Assembly (NCBI GenBank): GCA_001563915.1
Contig: LKMP01000009.1
Span: 1 to 36,034 of the forward strand
DNA from: Nanohaloarchaea archaeon B1-Br10_U2g21
Lineage (GTDB): Archaea; Nanohalarchaeota; Nanosalinia; Nanosalinales; Nanosalinaceae
DNA length: 36,034 bases
Direction of reading: 5' to 3'
Made by a program: the position numbers and the translations under genes. Each line of letters opens with the position of its first letter. Position 1 is the first letter of the stretch. The notes beneath the pieces are model-generated. The model searched no databases, had not been told where the DNA came from, and saw nothing but the letters and a program-made list of their open reading frames with translations. Of the stretch, positions 13,947-21,785 are shown in pieces.

Positions 13947-14819
13947 ATGAAGATTTACGTGACCGGAGGCACAGGTTTTGTTGGGAGTCATTTAGCGCAT
14001 AAATTAGTATGGGCGGGCCATGATGTTACTCTTGGAGGCTTAAACCCTGAGAGAACTCCGATTGATTTACCTGAAAATACTAGAGTTGAACAAATTGATA
14101 TCACCGACCCCGAAACTTTGGACTTCTCCAGTCATGATGCAGTAATTCATCTAGTAGGACTTTCTCCACTTTTCAAACCTCGTATTTCTTATCATAGCGT
14201 TCATGTTGAAGGGACTGTAAATGTTATGGATGCCTGTAAAGAAGCGGATATTGAAAGCTACATCCATATGAGTGCGTTAGGAGCGAGTCCAAAAGAAGAT
14301 ACTGAATATCTGAGAAGTAAAGGGGAAGCTGAGATCCTGGTAAAAAACAGTGAACTAAACTGGACTATTGTCAGGCCATCAGTAATTTTTGGTAAAGGCG
14401 GACAGTTTCTAAGCTTTACAGAATCTTTGCTCACGCCTTTTATAACTGGGCTCCCTAATGGCGGGAAAAATAAATTCCAGCCTTTATATGTGGAAGACAT
14501 TAGCGATTTGTTTGTTGAAATAGTAGAAGACAAAAAACACGCAGGCAAAGTCTACAATTTCGGAGGACCTGAAATTTACTCTTTGCATGATATTGCTAAG
14601 CTGATTGAAAAATCAAAAGGCCGATCTTTGAAAGTTTTAACAATACCTATGCCTTTAACCAAAGTTGCAATGACTGTAAGCGATAGATTAGGTCTTAAAT
14701 TTGGATTAGACCAGTACAGGTCGCTGAAAAAAGATAATGTCACAGAAGAAAATAGTATTACTCAATTCAAAAAGCCAATTAATGAAATGAAAACTCTTCC
14801 CGAATATCTAGGATTATGA
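13947..14819 (+). CDS. NDUFA9-like atypical SDR (NAD(P)-binding epimerase-like)
   Basis: 290 residues with a Rossmann start MKIYVTGGTGFVGSHL (GxxGxxG). It has D51-I-T-D as in atypical SDRs, the catalytic-like SALGA (109-113) and Y121-x3-K125. The sequence HVEGTVNVMDAC and NWTIVRPSVIFGKGGQFL match the NDUFA9/complex-I-like subfamily, whose substrate is unknown in archaea. The DUF456 membrane gene follows with an ATGA overlap (14816-14819), so the two are coupled. The gap from tRNA-Lys is 81 bases and holds no other gene. Confidence 0.9.
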   Translation: MKIYVTGGTGFVGSHLAHKLVWAGHDVTLGGLNPERTPIDLPENTRVEQIDITDPETLDFSSHDAVIHLVGLSPLFKPRISYHSVHVEGTVNVMDACKEADIESYIHMSALGASPKEDTEYLRSKGEAEILVKNSELNWTIVRPSVIFGKGGQFLSFTESLLTPFITGLPNGGKNKFQPLYVEDISDLFVEIVEDKKHAGKVYNFGGPEIYSLHDIAKLIEKSKGRSLKVLTIPMPLTKVAMTVSDRLGLKFGLDQYRSLKKDNVTEENSITQFKKPINEMKTLPEYLGL

Positions 14820-15298
14820 TTAATCTCTTCCTAATCGCAGCGTTTTCTCTTATGATACTTGGAATATTAGGAAGTTTGCATCCAGGACTTCCCGGACCAT
14901 TACTCTCTATCTCTGGAGTAATAATCTATTGGTGGAGTACAAACTACACGACACCCGGACCCATATTTTTCACCGTTATGTTTTTCACAGGTATTTTGGC
15001 CATAGTTCTAGACTATTTAGCAAGTTATTATGGTGCTGAACGTGGAGGTGCGTCAAAGAAAACTATTTACATGGCGGTAATCGCATCTCTTGTTTTTTTC
15101 TTAGTTACAGGACCTCTAGGAATCATAATAGGTACTGCTGGAACAGTACTTCTTCGAGAAATGATGTTGGGTAAAGAATTCGAAGAAGCATTCAACGCTG
15201 CTTTAATGACAACTTTGGCTTTACTAGGCTCAGTAGCTGCGAAAGTAGGACTCACCACGATAATCCTAATACTTTTCGTAATTTCTCTAATCTTCTAG
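14816..15298 (+). CDS. DUF456 family membrane protein
   Basis: 160 residues, strongly hydrophobic with about four to five membrane segments. The LGSLHPGLPGPLLSISGVIIYWW and LDYLASYYGAERGGASKKTIYMA segments, followed by TGPLGIIIGTAGTVLLREM, match the DUF456 family of glycine-rich membrane proteins. Function unknown. The gene overlaps the epimerase stop by four bases, suggesting coupled expression and perhaps a membrane partnership. Confidence 0.85.
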   Translation: MINLFLIAAFSLMILGILGSLHPGLPGPLLSISGVIIYWWSTNYTTPGPIFFTVMFFTGILAIVLDYLASYYGAERGGASKKTIYMAVIASLVFFLVTGPLGIIIGTAGTVLLREMMLGKEFEEAFNAALMTTLALLGSVAAKVGLTTIILILFVISLIF

Positions 15299-15336
15299 GC
15301 CCTTAAACCTAAAAATATCGATTATCTCTATAATTT

Positions 15337-15822
15337 ATGGATTTAGACAATCCTGAAAATTTTGATTTTGAAGCTAACCTATGCTACATCCTTGAGGACA
15401 ATGAAGTTTTACTTATTAAGAAGAAGCGTGATCATGGCAAAGGTCTTTATAATGGACCTGGAGGAAAGATTGAGAATAATGAAACTCCAAGAGAGTCTGT
15501 AGTTAGAGAGGTAAAGGAAGAGACCTGTGTGACGCCTCTCAAACTAGAAAAAGTTGCTGAAATCGGTTTTTATTTTGGAGAAAATGCGTTTATGTACGTT
15601 CACGTCTATAAAACTGATCAGTATAGCGGCGAAGCTCATGAGACTGATGAAGCTAGACCCAAATGGTTCAATATAGAAAATATTCCTTATGGCGAAATGT
15701 GGCCCGATGATAGCTACTGGATGCCAGAGATGTTTGATGGAAAAACGTTCAAATCCGAATTTAAGCTAGATGAAGATGGTAAAGAAGTTCTGAACTACAA
15801 GCTAGAAGAAGAAAAGTTCTAG
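15337..15822 (+). CDS. MTH1-like Nudix hydrolase (8-oxo-dGTP diphosphatase type)
   Basis: 161 residues. The stretch GKGLYNGPGGKIENNETPRE and the later MWPDDSYWMPEMFDGKTF match the MTH1 (NUDT1) subfamily, which removes oxidised dNTPs. The Nudix box reads GGKIENNE...REVKEETC: the final conserved Gly of EExG is Cys here. Catalytic Glu residues remain. A box cttaaacc about 30 bases before the ATG suggests a leaderless transcript. It overlaps the convergent gene at 15819-16355 by four bases. Confidence 0.92.
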   Translation: MDLDNPENFDFEANLCYILEDNEVLLIKKKRDHGKGLYNGPGGKIENNETPRESVVREVKEETCVTPLKLEKVAEIGFYFGENAFMYVHVYKTDQYSGEAHETDEARPKWFNIENIPYGEMWPDDSYWMPEMFDGKTFKSEFKLDEDGKEVLNYKLEEEKF

Positions 15823-16355
15823 ATGTTTTCAAGTGTTGTAGCCAGACCTTTTCGGTCACCGTAAACAAACTCTTCTGGCTCTTCGATGAAGCTAATTTGC
15901 TCCTTAATATATTCTGTCACATCCCCTACTCTATGTTCCGGAACTACTACTCCCTCAAAATAGTGTATAGGTGCCTGATACAGCTGAATTCTCTGACCTC
16001 TCTGTTCATAATCGTAGATATCTAAAACTTGATCCGATATTTTTACGCCAATATAGTCAGGACTTTCCGCGAACTCTTCAACACCATAATTTGCTGCATC
16101 TCCTGCACTGTATGAAAAACCAGGGCAAAAAACTTCTGACTTATTCATAACCGTCATTCTTCCCGATTTGCCCCAATTGCGAATTATATCTTCTAGCGTA
16201 AAGTTATCTGGATCGATGCCTAAACTTTCTAAGTCTTCACTATTACTGACAGATGAACTTTCATCCCCATTAAACTCAGTTGTAATTACTCGGTATAGAT
16301 AGTCTCCATAATCCTTTTCTTGTATGACGTTAGCTAAGTTCAAGTCTAGAGACAT
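15819..16355 (-). CDS. Unknown protein; possible ADP-ribosyltransferase-like fold
   Basis: 178 residues, soluble and acidic, not firmly recognised. Three spaced elements recall the ADP-ribosyltransferase fold: an early LYRVIT (Arg), a central FSYSAGDAANYG (Ser-x-Ser, then an A--Y helix) followed by YIGVKISDQVLDIYDYE, and a late GVVVPEHRVGDV with a Glu. These match the general R-S-E layout only by eye. It lies 37 bases downstream of the AsnB-Dph6 fusion on the same strand, and that fusion's presumed target, EF-2 diphthamide, is what ADP-ribosylating toxins modify. The link is speculative. A possible promoter (ccataaaac) lies 25-30 bases before the ATG. Confidence 0.55.
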   Translation of the reverse strand: MSLDLNLANVIQEKDYGDYLYRVITTEFNGDESSSVSNSEDLESLGIDPDNFTLEDIIRNWGKSGRMTVMNKSEVFCPGFSYSAGDAANYGVEEFAESPDYIGVKISDQVLDIYDYEQRGQRIQLYQAPIHYFEGVVVPEHRVGDVTEYIKEQISFIEEPEEFVYGDRKGLATTLENI

Positions 16356-16392
16356 GTGTTGTTATACTGCAGTAACAGTTTTATGGTATAAA

Positions 16393-18369
16393 CTATCGCA
16401 ACATTGATCCCGGAAAATCTATTACCTGAGTCTCATACTCTCCGCCCTCCCCTGCCGCATGAAACCCATATTTTTCCGAAAGCTCAATCAACTCTTCAAC
16501 ATTATCCTGATCCAGAACTCTACCTTCCCATTCTTTTTCAAGACCTCTAGCGGCAACATCAGTTATTTCGACTTCAAAACCCTTCCTGACAAGCCAGCGC
16601 ATATAATTAACAGGATTCTCGCTCCACAAAGGCGTAAAAACTTTGAGCCCTAAACTTTCAGCTACTTTCTCCACTCTATCACGCTGATATGTAGATGCCA
16701 AGGCCCCCGAAACAACACCTTCTACCTCATAATCCTCCACAGCTTTTTCTAAACCCTTCTCTAAATCATTAAGCTCTTCCTCTTTTTCCCCCATTGTTTC
16801 CTGAAAGATTAACGGCACCCTCATTTTCGAGGCCTGTTCTTCAATTATTTTTTCCTCTTTTTTCGAGTCAAACATATAACTATCTCTATTCTCGGATCTC
16901 AAAGATAACAGACACGAAATTTCATTTTTCCGCCTCATTATTCTATATATGGCGGCGTTAGAGTCCTTTCCTCCCGATGTAAGAGCTACAAGCCTATTAT
17001 TTGATTTTTGGACGTCTGAATTTTGCCGCTTAGAACCTCCTTGATACTCTCCGTTTCGTAAAGAGTTAAGATATGCTTGTTTACTAACAAATTCATTTTC
17101 CTTAGCCAACTTGCTGATAGCCTTATCGAAGTTGCTACCGTATTGTGCGGCAACCTTCCCTCTCCAAGCTACGTCTTCAGGCACACCTAACTTTACGGCA
17201 GCCTTTCTCAAAACATATTTCCTGTAGCCCTCAGACTGTTTCTGTTCGCTTGGAATTGTCAATGCGTTTTCTACCAAGTCACAATCAAGAAACGGGACTC
17301 TCAGCTCATACCCATTGCGGAATCCAATAACATTATCTCTATAGAGATCTCTTTCGAATAAACCTCTTAATCCCGAAAGACATTCTTTGTTTAAATAATT
17401 CTGCTGACGGTGATACCCGGCATATAGTTGTTCTGATCCTAATCCTGACATCACGACCTTTTCATCCCCATTAAGAGCCATATGAAAAGGCAAAGCAACA
17501 CCTAATTTAACAGCACTTGTCGATGAAATCCAATTTGCAAGCTTAGGTAAAGCTTCTTCAACTTCTTCAAGAGCTACTTCTCGAATTTCTAAGTCTAAAT
17601 TCATTTCTTCAGCCGTTTTTTCAGCCCATTCCAAGTCACGAGGCTTACTAGTGTTACCATACTGTATTCCTGACGTATAGCACGTAAAGTCTTTTTCTAA
17701 CTCTTGTAGCGCTGCAGCAATTAACGTAGAATCAACACCGCCAGAAAACAAAAGACCTAATTCTGTGCTAGGTACTCTCTTTTCTACAGCTTTCAGAAAT
17801 AATTCTTTGATTCTTTCCGCATTTTCTTCTACTGAGGCGTCTTTCTCATTTATCTCGAAGAACTCTCTCTGCTCAAAACTAATTTCTTTTGTTTTTCTAT
17901 CATATCTGAGTATTTGTCTTGGATGGAGTTCACGTGCTTTAAGACCTGCTTTTTCCAGCGCTTGTTTTTCCGATGAAAATGAAAAAGTCTCTGTAGAGTA
18001 CCATATTGGATTAACTCCCAGTAGATCTCTTGCAAGTATTAATTCATCTTCATCACAGTATGCAAACGCGTAAATACCGTCCAGGCTCTCTAATGCATTA
18101 AGACCTTCAATTTCTAGTAACTGAAATAGTAGTTCTGCATCATTTTCAGCTGTTAAATCTCTCTCTTCTGAAAGCGTTTTCCAGTTGTATATTTCGCAGT
18201 TTGCGACCAGCATCCCTTTTCCCTTTAACGGTTGCTCCACATCTCCAACTACCGAATGAAGTATATGACCCATACCTCTAGTTTCTTTCTTTTTTGTGCC
18301 TCTATGCTCGAGATGTCGGCCTATTTCCTCAGTTAGTTCAAGAGTTTCTGATCCATAAATGCCGCACAT
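16393..18369 (-). CDS. Fusion of asparagine-synthetase-like protein and diphthamide synthase Dph6
   Basis: 658 residues from the ATG at 18369. A TTG four codons earlier is rejected because the next residue after this Met is Cys2, the glutaminase nucleophile. Domains: class II glutaminase (about 1-165) with ANCEIYNW; asparagine-synthetase PP-loop LLFSGGVDS (motif at 209-214) and the GYRKYVLRKAA region; a linker (about 435-458); then Dph6/DUF71 ATP pyrophosphatase with LTSGGKDS (465-470), GALASTYQRDRVE and the GEGGEYETQVID motif. Dph6 amidates diphthine on EF-2 using ammonia. The fused glutaminase could supply that ammonia. The Arg expected in the glutaminase GHRRL motif is not seen (GHILHS). 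A palindrome lies between TATA and start. Confidence 0.92.
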   Translation of the reverse strand: MCGIYGSETLELTEEIGRHLEHRGTKKKETRGMGHILHSVVGDVEQPLKGKGMLVANCEIYNWKTLSEERDLTAENDAELLFQLLEIEGLNALESLDGIYAFAYCDEDELILARDLLGVNPIWYSTETFSFSSEKQALEKAGLKARELHPRQILRYDRKTKEISFEQREFFEINEKDASVEENAERIKELFLKAVEKRVPSTELGLLFSGGVDSTLIAAALQELEKDFTCYTSGIQYGNTSKPRDLEWAEKTAEEMNLDLEIREVALEEVEEALPKLANWISSTSAVKLGVALPFHMALNGDEKVVMSGLGSEQLYAGYHRQQNYLNKECLSGLRGLFERDLYRDNVIGFRNGYELRVPFLDCDLVENALTIPSEQKQSEGYRKYVLRKAAVKLGVPEDVAWRGKVAAQYGSNFDKAISKLAKENEFVSKQAYLNSLRNGEYQGGSKRQNSDVQKSNNRLVALTSGGKDSNAAIYRIMRRKNEISCLLSLRSENRDSYMFDSKKEEKIIEEQASKMRVPLIFQETMGEKEEELNDLEKGLEKAVEDYEVEGVVSGALASTYQRDRVEKVAESLGLKVFTPLWSENPVNYMRWLVRKGFEVEITDVAARGLEKEWEGRVLDQDNVEELIELSEKYGFHAAGEGGEYETQVIDFPGSMLR

Positions 18370-18374
18370 GCTTC

Positions 18375-18389
18375 TTCTCAAGTTGAGAA
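18375..18389. promoter_or_regulatory. Perfect palindrome in the AsnB-Dph6 promoter
   Basis: TTCTCAA-G-TTGAGAA (plus strand) has perfect 7-bp arms around one base. On the minus strand it lies between a TATA-like acatataat (about 18391-18399) and the ATG at 18369. That is the usual place for an archaeal repressor site, blocking polymerase recruitment or initiation. The regulator is unknown. The box is about 26 bases from the ATG, so the gene is probably leaderless. Confidence 0.6.
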
Positions 18390-18465
18390 ATTATATGTAT
18401 CTCGACTAGAAATAGAAGAAAGGTTTTAATTTCTGAGACTCTCACGTTCATCTAGGTGTTACTAA

Positions 18466-18663
18466 ATGTACGAGACTCTAAAAAGAGAGCTTAAGGATAA
18501 GGGAGAAATCATGATTCGTTTTGACTCAGGTGAAGAAAGAGAATTGCACCTGCATAACACAGAATTCTTGGAGGCCCCAATGATTAAAGTGGATGCTGAC
18601 GATGAAATCCACTGGTTTAATGCCAAGAAGATTGAACGGTATTGGATCCACATGGATTTCTAA
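18466..18663 (+). CDS. Small unknown protein (65 aa)
   Basis: Not recognised. 65 residues: an N-terminal helix MYETLKRELKDKG, then a beta-rich body (IMIRFDSGEERELHLHNTEFL) and WFNAKKIERYWIH. It looks like a compact soluble domain. The ATG is preceded by AGGTG at about 10 bases and a gttttaatt box further up. It lies divergent from AsnB-Dph6, 97 bases between starts. Confidence 0.6.
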   Translation: MYETLKRELKDKGEIMIRFDSGEERELHLHNTEFLEAPMIKVDADDEIHWFNAKKIERYWIHMDF

Positions 18664-18710
18664 AAGCGCTCCGATATTTCTAAAAATTCTTATCTCCTAT
18701 TTTTTTCTTA

Positions 18711-18956
18711 ATGGCATACTATTTAGATACACATAACCGGAACTACCCAAATAACTCCGATTTAACGCAATTTAATGGTGAAGCTTCTTTCGATTACAAA
18801 GTTAGAGGTACTTTAAGAAGTTTCGAACACTATTCTCGTCTAGCAAGACTTCCTGATGTCCACGCCGAATTAGTAGACGAAAATTACCTCGGACTTGAAG
18901 CAGAACTCCTGTATGATGAAAAATATTATGATAAAATTGGGAGAGAATTACTCTAA
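18711..18956 (+). CDS. Small unknown protein (81 aa)
   Basis: Not recognised. 81 residues, rich in Tyr, Asn and Asp, with no Cys and no membrane segment. YYLDTHNRNYPNNSDLTQFN is followed by a helical region FEHYSRLARLPDVHAELV and an acidic tail. A TATA-like attcttatc lies about 25-30 bases before the ATG. The 3' end overlaps the convergent nucS gene by 9 bases. Confidence 0.55.
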   Translation: MAYYLDTHNRNYPNNSDLTQFNGEASFDYKVRGTLRSFEHYSRLARLPDVHAELVDENYLGLEAELLYDEKYYDKIGRELL

Positions 18957-19727
18957 AGAATGAGAAGGCTTGAAATCAGAAAGGCCTTTCTGGCTATTGT
19001 CAACTGCTTCATAACTAGGGATTATCTGAGCCATCTCCACACCTACAAACTCCAGACCTCTTTCCTCTAAATAGTCTTGAATTTTTTCAGAGAGCTTAGG
19101 AGCCATTAAAATGCCTCTTATATCTCCTTGAAACTCGTCATCTATTTCTTCTACATAGCGCTGGAGTTGAAGGACAGTATTATAGTCAGGATTCCTCTTT
19201 ACCTCAATAACCACATAGACATTATCTTTGTCTCGGGCAAAAACATCTATGAATCCTGCATCTGTCTCTTTCTCTCGTTCCACAACTTTCAGACCATCCT
19301 CTACAATTTCCGGATTTTCCTCTATTGCCTCATGTATATCGACTTCATGACCTGCTATCTTTAACTCTGACTTGTCCACTAACTGATCTACTGTAATAAA
19401 CGAAATTTCGTCAAAGAAAACTTCGACTACCTCATCAGGATTTCTGCGTAATGCTTTCAAGACTAGGCCTTCTTCTTCAATTTCAACCTTAAATGAGTCA
19501 ACTTCTGGCTGCCAATTCTTAGGTTGGTAATTCTCAGGCCCATGCACAAGTAATGCAGAGTCTTGCTTTTTCAACAAAATTCTCTCACCCCGATCAAGCT
19601 TTGACTTAGCTCTTCCACGATAATTAACTGTACAGAGACCGTTAACCTGAACAGTGTACTCTCTAGATAAGTACTCTTTCAAGAGTTCTGCAGCCTCCTC
19701 AAAACTAGGGTTTTGGATAAGTTCCAC
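18948..19727 (-). CDS. nucS: Mismatch endonuclease NucS/EndoMS
   Basis: 259 residues. The N-terminal dimer/DNA-binding domain has C32-x-V-N-Y-R-G-R-A (LCTVNYRGRAKSKLDRGER). The C-terminal nuclease domain carries D161, E175 and K177 in GFIDVFARDK...YVVIEVKRN, the restriction-like D-ExK core. The C-terminal tail QKGLSDF (246-252) resembles a PCNA-interacting (PIP-like) motif, as known for archaeal NucS. NucS cuts mismatched or branched DNA in archaea and actinobacteria lacking MutS-MutL. It stands alone with its own promoter region upstream; the 354-base gap to rpoH separates it from the polymerase operon. Confidence 0.97.
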   Translation of the reverse strand: MELIQNPSFEEAAELLKEYLSREYTVQVNGLCTVNYRGRAKSKLDRGERILLKKQDSALLVHGPENYQPKNWQPEVDSFKVEIEEEGLVLKALRRNPDEVVEVFFDEISFITVDQLVDKSELKIAGHEVDIHEAIEENPEIVEDGLKVVEREKETDAGFIDVFARDKDNVYVVIEVKRNPDYNTVLQLQRYVEEIDDEFQGDIRGILMAPKLSEKIQDYLEERGLEFVGVEMAQIIPSYEAVDNSQKGLSDFKPSHSLE

Positions 19728-20081
19728 ATTGAGAAATTCACAGTAAAGTTTTTACTCCTAACTAGGAAATCCAATCACAATTTATAGATTCTGGAAAAAC
19801 AGAGCAGCAGCAATAATTTTTAATCCTATTTGAGATATGCGTAGTTTTACGCCTAATTTGAACGCTATAAAATTTAAAACGAATTTGGTAGTCCTAAGTG
19901 TCCTTGTATACGTTAAATTCGGCTAAATTAGAGTTATTTATGATCAATTATCAAGCACACTTTCGGAAACTAATTTCTAGTGAACAGTCTATTTTAAACT
20001 TTTCGGCTGTTCTCACCACCTATTTAAAGTTTATCGGAACAGTTCAGATATAACTACTAGCGTTTCTGAGGGCATTAAAAA
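19728..20081. promoter_or_regulatory. 354-base gap: divergent nucS/rpoH region with duplicated rpo promoter
   Basis: AT-rich, with no convincing gene. Two near-identical 18-base segments, CTATTTTAAACTTTTCGG (19989-20006) and CTATTTAAAGTTTATCGG (20020-20037), repeat 31 bases apart, each with a TATA-like centre. GAACAG occurs at 19982-19987 and 20037-20042 and inverted at 20007-20012. The downstream copy is about 55 bases before rpoH, giving a leader of about 30 bases with Shine-Dalgarno GAGGG (20068-20072). The arrangement suggests tandem promoters for the polymerase operon. Two tiny ORFs here are not convincing. Confidence 0.55.
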
Positions 20082-20318
20082 ATGGCAATTGACGTACGTG
20101 ACCACGAGGCAGTTCCGGACCATGAGAAAATAGATGAAGAAGAAGTTAATGAGGTGCTGGAGAAATTTGATGCTGAGAAGTCTGATCTACCCGAAATAGA
20201 ACGAACCGACGCAGCACTCAAACAAATGGATGTGGAAGAAGGTGACGTCATCAAAATTGAGCGTAACAGCCCTACAGCTGGTAAAACCACATATTATAGA
20301 CTGGTAGTCGATAGGTGA
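20082..20318 (+). CDS. rpoH: RNA polymerase subunit H (Rpb5-like)
   Basis: 78 residues, the archaeal RpoH size, homologous to the C-terminal domain of eukaryotic Rpb5. Motifs: VPDHEKIDEEEVNEVLEKF, then GDVIKIERNSPTAGKTTYYRLVV, which is diagnostic. It binds the jaw of the polymerase. First gene of the rpoH-B''-B'-A'-A'' cluster. The stop TGA sits inside the Shine-Dalgarno GGTGA of rpoB'', coupling the two. Confidence 0.97.
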   Translation: MAIDVRDHEAVPDHEKIDEEEVNEVLEKFDAEKSDLPEIERTDAALKQMDVEEGDVIKIERNSPTAGKTTYYRLVVDR

Positions 20319-20325
20319 AAGAAAC

Positions 20326-21783
20326 TTGGATAAAAAATTCTTGGAGCAGCTGATAGAACAAAACTTGGTAAAACACCAGACCGAATCATACAATAGATTC
20401 ATAGAAGACCGAATACAAGCTATTCTTAACGAAGTAGGCAGTATTGAACCAGAACTTCCTGACGGAGAAGATCTAGTAATCAAAATCGTTGACATGGATA
20501 TAAAGAGGCCTAAAATTCACGAAGCAGACGGCTCAGTAAGAAAAATTACTCCAAGAGAAGCTCGAATGCGAGATTTAACCTATTCTTCTGAAATCAAAGT
20601 TGAAATGGCACCTATTTTCGAGGGAGTAAAGCAAGAACCTGAAGAAGTAACCATTGGAGAGATTCCAGTCATGGTGGGTAGCGATTTATGCTGGAGTTCT
20701 GACTGGGATGAAGAAGAAAAAATTGAAAACGGAGAAGATCCAAAAGATCCTGGAGGATATTTCCTAATAAACGGTTCTGAAAAAACTATTATCTCAATGG
20801 AGGAGCTTACAAACAACAAGCCAGTTTTCCTCCAAGATGGCGACGAACAGACGTGTAGAGTTAACTCAGAGAACTCTGGCTATGTACAGCGACACGTACT
20901 TACAAGAGATAAAGATATAGTTACCATATCATTCGCAAATGTGAAAAAGACTCCTGCTGTCGCACTTCTAAAAGCGCTAGGATATGAAACAGATAAAGAA
21001 ATAGTCGAAATAATCGGCGAAGAATATGCATCAGATATTTACTTGAACATCTACGAAGTTGATGCAGCAAATCAGCAAGAGGCATTCGAATATATTGCTA
21101 ACCGAGCCGGCGTAACTAACGACGTGGAAGAAAGAGTTTCTAGCATACTTGATGATTACCTTCTACCCCACCTCGGACAGGATCCTGAATTTAGAGAAGC
21201 CAAGGCAGAATTTCTCGCAAACATGATCAGAAATACTATTGCTCTTGGCAAAGGAGACATAACTGAAGACGATATCGACCACTATGCAAACAAAAGGCTC
21301 AATCTTGCCGGCGAACTACTAGAGATGCAGTTCAGATCTGTATTCCTCGGTAAATGGGGGCTAGTAGCAAGAATGAAGTATAACTTCCAAAAATCTGCTA
21401 AGCGAGGCCGGCTTCCAAGCCTACAATCTACAGTTGTCTCAGATACTTTGAGCAAACAGATAATGGGTGCTATGGCCACAGGTAACTGGGTCGGTGGACG
21501 AACAGGAGTCTGTCAGCAACTTGATAGAAACAATAGAATCAAAACATTATCGCACCAGAGAAACATTGTTTCTCCGCTAAGCAGCGATAGACAACATTTT
21601 GAGGCAAGAGACTTACACCCAACTCACTGGGGCAGAATTGATCCTATAAAAACACCGGAAGGTATGAACATTGGACTCAGGACACACTTAGCAATGAGCG
21701 CAGATGTATCAACAGGAATGACAGAAATGGAGAAGAACGCATTGAAAATGACATTAGAGCAAGTAGGAATTGAGGTGGAATAA
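20326..21783 (+). CDS. rpoB2: RNA polymerase subunit B'' (second-largest, N-terminal part)
   Basis: 485 residues. TTG start at 20326, chosen because GGTGA lies 5-10 bases upstream and overlaps the rpoH stop; no ATG is near. Conserved segments: TESYNRFIEDRI, LCWSSDWDEEE, GGYFLINGSEKTIISMEEL, and the C-terminal THWGRIDPIKTPEGMNIGLR. It forms the protrusion, lobe and fork of the DNA channel. Split B is common in methanogens and haloarchaea, in contrast to the fused B of Crenarchaeota and some DPANN. The next gene starts two bases after the stop. Confidence 0.97.
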   Translation: MDKKFLEQLIEQNLVKHQTESYNRFIEDRIQAILNEVGSIEPELPDGEDLVIKIVDMDIKRPKIHEADGSVRKITPREARMRDLTYSSEIKVEMAPIFEGVKQEPEEVTIGEIPVMVGSDLCWSSDWDEEEKIENGEDPKDPGGYFLINGSEKTIISMEELTNNKPVFLQDGDEQTCRVNSENSGYVQRHVLTRDKDIVTISFANVKKTPAVALLKALGYETDKEIVEIIGEEYASDIYLNIYEVDAANQQEAFEYIANRAGVTNDVEERVSSILDDYLLPHLGQDPEFREAKAEFLANMIRNTIALGKGDITEDDIDHYANKRLNLAGELLEMQFRSVFLGKWGLVARMKYNFQKSAKRGRLPSLQSTVVSDTLSKQIMGAMATGNWVGGRTGVCQQLDRNNRIKTLSHQRNIVSPLSSDRQHFEARDLHPTHWGRIDPIKTPEGMNIGLRTHLAMSADVSTGMTEMEKNALKMTLEQVGIEVE

Positions 21784-21785
21784 AA

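Noticed and set aside
19836-20053. Two tiny ORFs (29 and 37 codons) in the nucS-rpoH gap
   Set aside because: The second overlaps the duplicated promoter; neither has a well-placed TATA box plus protein-like composition.
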